The notes under the pieces: model-generated
What the model saw: the letters and a program-made list of their open reading frames with translations, nothing else
What the model was told of the DNA's origin: nothing
Databases searched by the model: none
Origin: Anaerolineales bacterium UBA832
GTDB lineage: Bacteria; Chloroflexota; Anaerolineae; Anaerolineales; UBA11657
DNA: 8,683 nt
Direction: 5' to 3'
NCBI GenBank assembly: GCA_002296125.1
Contig: DBHI01000003.1
Location: forward strand, 1 to 8,683
Program-made: the position numbers and the translations under genes
Shown: one piece after another, positions 5,207 to 8,683 of the stretch
Numbering within the stretch: position 1 is the first letter of the stretch
Layout of the letters: every line of letters starts with the position of its first letter

Positions 5207-5998
5207 ATGGAAGAAGAAATATATACAGAGCATGCACGGTGGAAAGGAAGAAATCGAGAAAAAGATTCTCTGCGATCTGAAGTTTGGTCATTGCTGGAAG
5301 AACGTTCTGTTTCAATAGGTTCGGTATGGAGCCGTATTCCTAACTTCATCGGAGCTGATAAAGCAGCGCAAAGATTATCTGAGTTGCAGATTTGGCGGTC
5401 TTCTGAAATTGTTAAATCAAATCCTGATTCCCCTCATATTCCAGTGCGGCTACGTGCTTTGCTGGATGGAAAATTAGTGTATGTGCCAGTACCAGAATTA
5501 GTTGATGATTATCCATTTATTGAATTGGATCCATATATACTGCAAAGTAATGGTATTCCTTTTGAAGAAGTTGCACCCATTGGAGGAGCTTTGAAGCATG
5601 GTAGAAAGGTACGTTTTCAAGAAATGAAACCGTTTGATCTGGCTGTAGTTGGGTGTGTTGCAGTATCTCGTAATGGTGGACGAACAGGAAAAGGTGGTGG
5701 ATTTGCTGATCTAGAAATGGGTATCTTTAGAGAGATGGAGTTGATAGATTCAAAAACTCCTATTGTGACTACTGTACATTCTCTTCAGGTGAAGGATGAT
5801 AGCCGTATTATTATGGATGCTCATGATACACCTTTAGATTGGATTATTACACCTGATGAAGTAATACAGACAGAAACTGTATTAACACAACCGGGAGGGA
5901 TTGATTGGGATGCTGTCCAAGTTGACCAATATGAGAATATTCCATTTCTTCAAGAATTGAAGTCAGAATTGTTGAATAAGCAGGGAAGCTTGAGATGA
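5207..5998 (+). CDS. 5-formyltetrahydrofolate cyclo-ligase family protein, 263 aa
   Basis: The protein belongs to the 5-FTHF cyclo-ligase (MTHFS) superfamily, which uses ATP to convert 5-formyl-THF to 5,10-methenyl-THF and returns this folate to one-carbon metabolism in the cytoplasm. It is the longer form seen in archaea, actinobacteria and Chloroflexota rather than the roughly 190-aa YgfA type. An N-terminal helical region (1-45, with RWKGRNREKDSLRSEVW) precedes IPNFIGADKAAQRL. The signature glycine-rich loop is GRTGKGGGFADLE (158-170), followed by TVHSLQV (189-195) and TPLDWIITPDEV (208-219). Some relatives may act on a different folate or not be cyclo-ligases, so I give no gene symbol. 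ATG 5207 is fixed by AGGAGGTG 6 nt upstream. The gene appears monocistronic; it diverges from the ATP-grasp gene and converges on glpX across a hairpin. Confidence 0.87.
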   Translation: MEEEIYTEHARWKGRNREKDSLRSEVWSLLEERSVSIGSVWSRIPNFIGADKAAQRLSELQIWRSSEIVKSNPDSPHIPVRLRALLDGKLVYVPVPELVDDYPFIELDPYILQSNGIPFEEVAPIGGALKHGRKVRFQEMKPFDLAVVGCVAVSRNGGRTGKGGGFADLEMGIFREMELIDSKTPIVTTVHSLQVKDDSRIIMDAHDTPLDWIITPDEVIQTETVLTQPGGIDWDAVQVDQYENIPFLQELKSELLNKQGSLR

Positions 5999-6039
5999 TT
6001 ACAGGGTTGTAGTTTTTGTCTTTAATATAGATTTTTATG

Positions 6040-6084
6040 TTAATAACAATAGAAATGTGTAAATTATTTTTCTATTGTTATTAA
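6040..6084. terminator. probable bidirectional terminator between convergent genes
   Basis: Arms TTAATAACAATAGAAA (6040-6055) and its exact reverse complement (6069-6084) form a 16-bp stem with a 13-nt loop, 41 nt after the cyclo-ligase stop and 11 nt after the glpX stop. The stem is AT-rich and no clean U-run follows on either side, so it is not a textbook intrinsic terminator. Its position between converging genes and its perfect pairing support a shared 3'-end role. Confidence 0.6.
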
Positions 6085-6095
6085 TATGGTCATTT

Positions 6096-7094
6096 CTAAT
6101 TATCTATAATTTGTGAAATACGTATAAGTTTTTCTACACGATGTTTGCTAATTACTTCTCTAACAGTTCCTGATTTAGATCGCATTACTAAGGAGTGAGT
6201 TTTAGCACCATCACCAAAATAACTTACTCCTTTAAGTAATTCTCCGTCAGTTATTCCAGTAGCTGCAAAAAAACAATCATCACTGGATACTAGGTCTTCC
6301 ATTTGGAGTACAGCATTTAAATCATAACCCATTTTGCTTCCTAAGGATTTTTCGTCTTCATTGCGGGGCCAAAGTTTTCCTTGGATTTCACCGCCCATGC
6401 ATTTGAGTGCACAAGCTGATAACACTCCTTCAGGGGTGCCGCCAATCCCCATCAATACGTCTACACCTGACTCAGGCCAGGCTGTCATGATAGCTCCAGC
6501 CACGTCGCCGTCTGTTATAAGGCGTATGCGAGCTCTAGTTTTACGCAATTCAGCTATGAGTTCTTTGTGACGTGGTCGATCCAAAATAATTACGGTAAGA
6601 TCCTCAATGTTACAACCTTTGGCTCTGGCAATGTTTTGCAAATTGGTCTTAGGAGGTGCTTCAATATCTATAGAGTGTTTTGCGTCTGGGCCAACAGCTA
6701 TCTTGTTCATATATACGAACGGGCCTGGATTAAACATAGTGCCGGACTCAGATGCAGCAACTGTGGAAAGGGCGTTGGCACGACCTAAAGCTAGTAAACT
6801 AGTGCCATCAATTGGATCGACAGCGATATCAATAGGTGGCATGCTACCTGTTCCAACTACTTCACCATTAAACAGCATAGGAGCATCATCTTTCTCTCCT
6901 TCTCCTATAATTACAGTCCCTGTCATTTCAATTGTATTAAGCATGAGTCGCATAGCTTCGACAGCAGCAAGGTCACTATTGTTTTTTTCGTTACGACCCA
7001 TAAATCGACCAGATGCAAGAGCAGCTGATTCTGTTACTCTTACTAGTTCAAGGGCAAAGTTGCGATCTGGGTTGGAGTGTTTGATATTGTTCAT
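6096..7094 (-). CDS. glpX: class II fructose-1,6-bisphosphatase, 332 aa
   Basis: This enzyme hydrolyses fructose 1,6-bisphosphate to fructose 6-phosphate, the committed step of gluconeogenesis, in the cytoplasm. The full set of GlpX motifs is present: SDLAAVEAM (40-48, Asp41), GEGEKDDAP (64-72), DPIDGT (93-98), DGDVAGA (195-201), GIGGTPEGV (216-224, Glu222), FAATGITDG (276-284) and THSLVMRS (299-306). Asp41, the GEGE glutamate, Asp93, Asp96 and Glu222 align with the metal- and substrate-binding residues of E. coli GlpX, where the fourth is Glu rather than Asp. Length is normal for the family. The ATG fits the family N-terminus, but no clear Shine-Dalgarno site precedes it. A perfect TATAAT lies 21 nt upstream, so the gene may have its own promoter besides read-through from the pentapeptide gene 55 nt away. 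Some family members also cleave sedoheptulose bisphosphate. Confidence 0.96.
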   Translation of the reverse strand: MNNIKHSNPDRNFALELVRVTESAALASGRFMGRNEKNNSDLAAVEAMRLMLNTIEMTGTVIIGEGEKDDAPMLFNGEVVGTGSMPPIDIAVDPIDGTSLLALGRANALSTVAASESGTMFNPGPFVYMNKIAVGPDAKHSIDIEAPPKTNLQNIARAKGCNIEDLTVIILDRPRHKELIAELRKTRARIRLITDGDVAGAIMTAWPESGVDVLMGIGGTPEGVLSACALKCMGGEIQGKLWPRNEDEKSLGSKMGYDLNAVLQMEDLVSSDDCFFAATGITDGELLKGVSYFGDGAKTHSLVMRSKSGTVREVISKHRVEKLIRISQIIDN

Positions 7095-7115
7095 TTTTAG
7101 ATTGCTCGCTTAGAT

Positions 7116-7121
7116 ATTATA
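7116..7121 (-). promoter_or_regulatory. candidate glpX -10 box
   Basis: TATAAT occurs on the minus strand in the 55-bp gap between the pentapeptide gene and glpX, 21 nt before the glpX ATG. No good -35 hexamer lies 16-18 nt further upstream, so independent glpX transcription is possible but not shown. Confidence 0.35.
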
Positions 7122-7149
7122 ATTTCGAAAAAGTATAGATAATATTTAT

Positions 7150-7455
7150 TTAATATTCTACTAGTACGCAGCCAGCAGTTTTTGGATTAAATTTGTCAGG
7201 CCATCTTGTAGCATTGTTGTACTTTGATTCATATAATGTAGCTCCTCTAATATCAGCTGAAGACATGTTAGATCCTCTTAAGTCAGCTCCTCGTAGATCA
7301 GCACCAGTTAAATCAGTAGAACAAAGATTGGTCCAAGCTAGAGGAGCATAGCTTAGATTTGTACCACTAAAATCCAAATTGCGTAGATCAGCACCGTACA
7401 ATCTTCTTGCCATGGAGGTTATTTTTAGGACATTCTCAACAGTAAATTTACTCAT
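7150..7455 (-). CDS. small pentapeptide-repeat protein, 101 aa
   Basis: After a 21-residue helical lead (MSKFTVENVLKITSMARRLYG), residues 22-81 form about twelve pentapeptide units (ADLRN, TNLSY, TDLTG, ADLRG, ADLRG, ADIRG and others), enough for three coils of a right-handed beta-helix. The C-terminus, YNNATRWPDKFNPKTAG, is a recurrent cap of pentapeptide proteins and resembles the tail of the pentapeptide protein at the left edge of the window. No signal peptide is seen. The function is unknown; three coils is short compared with gyrase-protecting members. The ATG has AGGTGG 10 nt upstream. It follows the methyltransferase by 29 nt and precedes glpX by 55 nt on the same strand, so the three may be cotranscribed. 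Confidence 0.87.
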   Translation of the reverse strand: MSKFTVENVLKITSMARRLYGADLRNLDFSGTNLSYAPLAWTNLCSTDLTGADLRGADLRGSNMSSADIRGATLYESKYNNATRWPDKFNPKTAGCVLVEY

Positions 7456-7484
7456 AGATTAATTTCCACCTTTTGATTTATAAG

Positions 7485-8387
7485 TTAACTTTTGCGTGTA
7501 TAAAGTACATTGTGATAGTAGGGTACAATCTCCATTGGAGACTGCACTATAGCTTGCCACTCGGAACCAGGTATGTAAGATTGTACAAAGTTATCTCGCG
7601 CTCTGTTAAGTTGATCCTCGTCAAAAATATCAATTACATTACGACAGTATCCTAGTTGAAATACATCCATAATATCTATCTTGTTTGGATTAGTTATGCC
7701 TACGCTCTCTGGTAAATACTTGCCAATAGGATTGTTGATGTAGAAATTGCTTGAGCGGTTTATTACATTGTCAAAGTATTGTTTAATTGTTTCTGGTAGC
7801 ATTTCTTGAAAACTATCTATATTTATTACAAGATCAGCAGAAATATTTTGCCAATCTGTTTCTACGGTAGCATTAATGAATGAAATTTTTTGCATATGAT
7901 CTGGAACAACACGAGCTAATACACCTGCGCTTAAATTGAGTAATTCAGGTAAGTCGATTATTGTGTAGCTTGTTAGATTGGGAAGAAGTTTTAAGAGTGC
8001 GTGACAGGTTCTTCCAAATCCTGCGCCTATTTCTATGATGCTATTGATACTTTGAATATTCATGTTTGACTTGAGGAACATGTATTCATTGATAGTAAAC
8101 AGATAGTCAAGATTAATATCTAATCCTTTAGATCGTACTGTGACTGGATTGCCTACATTAGTATTTCCAAGTTTTCTGTAAAGTAAATAGGCATCATCTG
8201 TCCATCGCATTGCAGCATTAAATAGAATTAGTTTGTAGTAACGCATAGTTGGGTCGAATGGATCCCAAGCAGCTAAGCGAGAATTGACACCGCCTGGTTG
8301 ACGAAAATTATCAATAAACTTATCGTCAATTTGTGAAAACAAACTTTCTGATAGATTGGCCCAAAGATTAGATATTTTGTGGTTCAT
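7485..8387 (-). CDS. putative sugar O-methyltransferase (SAM-dependent), 300 aa
   Basis: The protein contains a class I SAM-binding fold. Motif I is IIEIGAGFGRTCHALL (117-132 from the chosen start), followed by YTIIDLPELL (141-150) where the Asp/Glu should hold the SAM ribose, and VINIDSFQEM (187-196) as the post-motif region. The IDLPE and SFQEM style is that of the putative sugar O-methyltransferase (NanM-like) family linked to surface polysaccharides; I infer a glycan substrate from that resemblance only. The N-terminal 100 residues are a helical lid (MRYYKLILFNAAMRW). An upstream TTG at 8429 would add 14 residues. I chose the ATG at 8387 because the added segment is Lys/His-rich and neither start has a good ribosome site. 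A CTGTCA-17-TATAAT promoter lies upstream. It leads the methyltransferase, pentapeptide, glpX series. Confidence 0.82.
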   Translation of the reverse strand: MNHKISNLWANLSESLFSQIDDKFIDNFRQPGGVNSRLAAWDPFDPTMRYYKLILFNAAMRWTDDAYLLYRKLGNTNVGNPVTVRSKGLDINLDYLFTINEYMFLKSNMNIQSINSIIEIGAGFGRTCHALLKLLPNLTSYTIIDLPELLNLSAGVLARVVPDHMQKISFINATVETDWQNISADLVINIDSFQEMLPETIKQYFDNVINRSSNFYINNPIGKYLPESVGITNPNKIDIMDVFQLGYCRNVIDIFDEDQLNRARDNFVQSYIPGSEWQAIVQSPMEIVPYYHNVLYTRKS

Positions 8388-8443
8388 ATGATGGAATAAT
8401 GCTTTCTTCTTGTGTAATGCCTGCGTCAATTTCTACGTTATTA

Positions 8444-8472
8444 ATTATACCTGGTTTAATGTTTTGTGACAG
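8444..8472 (-). promoter_or_regulatory. methyltransferase promoter
   Basis: Minus-strand CTGTCA (8472-8467) and TATAAT (8449-8444) are spaced by 17 nt, with four of six and six of six consensus matches. This places the transcript start near 8437, giving a leader of about 50 nt before the ATG at 8387. It is the best sigma70-type promoter in the window. Confidence 0.6.
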
Positions 8473-8481
8473 ATCGTAGTG

Positions 8482-8487
8482 TATAAT
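8482..8487 (+). promoter_or_regulatory. candidate -10 box of the ABC transporter gene
   Basis: A perfect TATAAT lies on the plus strand 43 nt before the GTG start. The matching -35 region is poor. It sits only 10 bp beyond the -35 box of the opposing methyltransferase promoter, so the two promoters overlap and could interfere with each other. Confidence 0.4.
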
Positions 8488-8530
8488 AATTTTGTTTTCC
8501 CAAATTCGAATAATGATGGAGAGGTATTTC

Positions 8531-8683
8531 GTGAACGATGATAATTTTATTAATAGCAGTGATGCCATTAGTATAAAAAATCTGGTTAAGTTTTATGGAA
8601 ATATTAATGCATTGAATGGTGTAGATCTAAAAGTAAACCGGGGTGAAATATATGGTTTTTTAGGCCCTAATGGTGCAGGTAAA
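8531..8683 (+). CDS. ABC transporter ATP-binding protein, 3'-truncated by the window edge
   Basis: The first 51 residues of an ABC ATPase are visible. After a short polar lead, ISIKNLVKFYGNINALNGVD (13-32) is the A-loop strand region with its aromatic residue (Tyr22), followed by VNRGEIYGFLGPNGAGK, which ends in the Walker A motif GPNGAGK (45-51) at the last base of the window. The GEIYGFLGPNGAGK form is typical of the ABC-2 type export subfamily (drug, polysaccharide or lipid exporters), so an ABC-2 permease gene may follow downstream. Translation starts at GTG 8531, with GGAGAGG (8518-8524) spaced by 6 nt. It diverges from the methyltransferase across 143 bp. Q-loop, signature and Walker B lie outside the window. 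Confidence 0.92.
   Translation, partial: MNDDNFINSSDAISIKNLVKFYGNINALNGVDLKVNRGEIYGFLGPNGAGK

Noticed and set aside
6607..7113. 168-codon plus-strand open frame opposite glpX
   Set aside because: It is entirely antisense to a full-length, motif-complete glpX and has no recognisable domain; it reflects glpX codon use.
1..8683. CRISPR array, insertion sequence, attachment site or replication origin
   Set aside because: No spaced repeat series, transposase, terminal inverted repeats with a target duplication, integrase, or DnaA-box cluster was seen.

Overview
This is an AT-rich window from a bacterial chromosome. It carries mostly compact housekeeping and accessory genes with Shine-Dalgarno sites (AGGAG, GGAGAGG, AGGAGGTG), sigma70-like -10 boxes, and some GTG starts. 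I see no insertion sequence, integrase, phage gene, CRISPR array, rRNA or tRNA. The long MTHFS-type folate enzyme, the class II fructose-1,6-bisphosphatase and the small pentapeptide proteins would fit an AT-rich environmental lineage such as a marine Chloroflexota (SAR202-like) organism. That placement is an impression from protein style, not something the sequence proves.

Layout. At the left edge is a pentapeptide-repeat protein (+), probably cut at its 5' end. It converges, with a 6-bp gap, on an unrecognised acidic protein (-). A 288-bp spacer follows, holding a candidate small RNA with a strong terminator hairpin, and then a small cupin (+). Next comes a three-gene minus-strand block, read from right to left: a RimK-like ATP-grasp ligase (4818 to 3859), YaaA (3735 to 2983) and a membrane-anchored SGNH hydrolase (ending at 1531). 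YaaA and the SGNH gene are 39 nt apart and in the same frame. The best start for the SGNH gene is a rare ATT codon behind a GAGGAG site. A 388-bp divergent spacer (4819-5206) contains a 19-bp perfect palindrome, an 8-bp direct repeat, and a 10-bp inverted repeat that could close a leader RNA hairpin.

Right half. A 5-formyltetrahydrofolate cyclo-ligase family gene (+, 5207-5998) converges on glpX (-, 6096-7094) across a 16-bp stem. Upstream of glpX on the same strand are a second pentapeptide protein and a putative sugar O-methyltransferase, so transcription could run methyltransferase, pentapeptide, glpX. Divergent from the methyltransferase, an ABC transporter ATPase starts at 8531 and runs off the window inside its Walker A motif.

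Together: folate one-carbon metabolism and gluconeogenesis are the recognisable core. The ATP-grasp, YaaA and SGNH genes, and the methyltransferase, look like accessory modification functions with unknown substrates. No complete new system is evident. The most interesting items are the non-standard start codon, the palindrome upstream of the ATP-grasp gene, and the candidate small RNA before the cupin.
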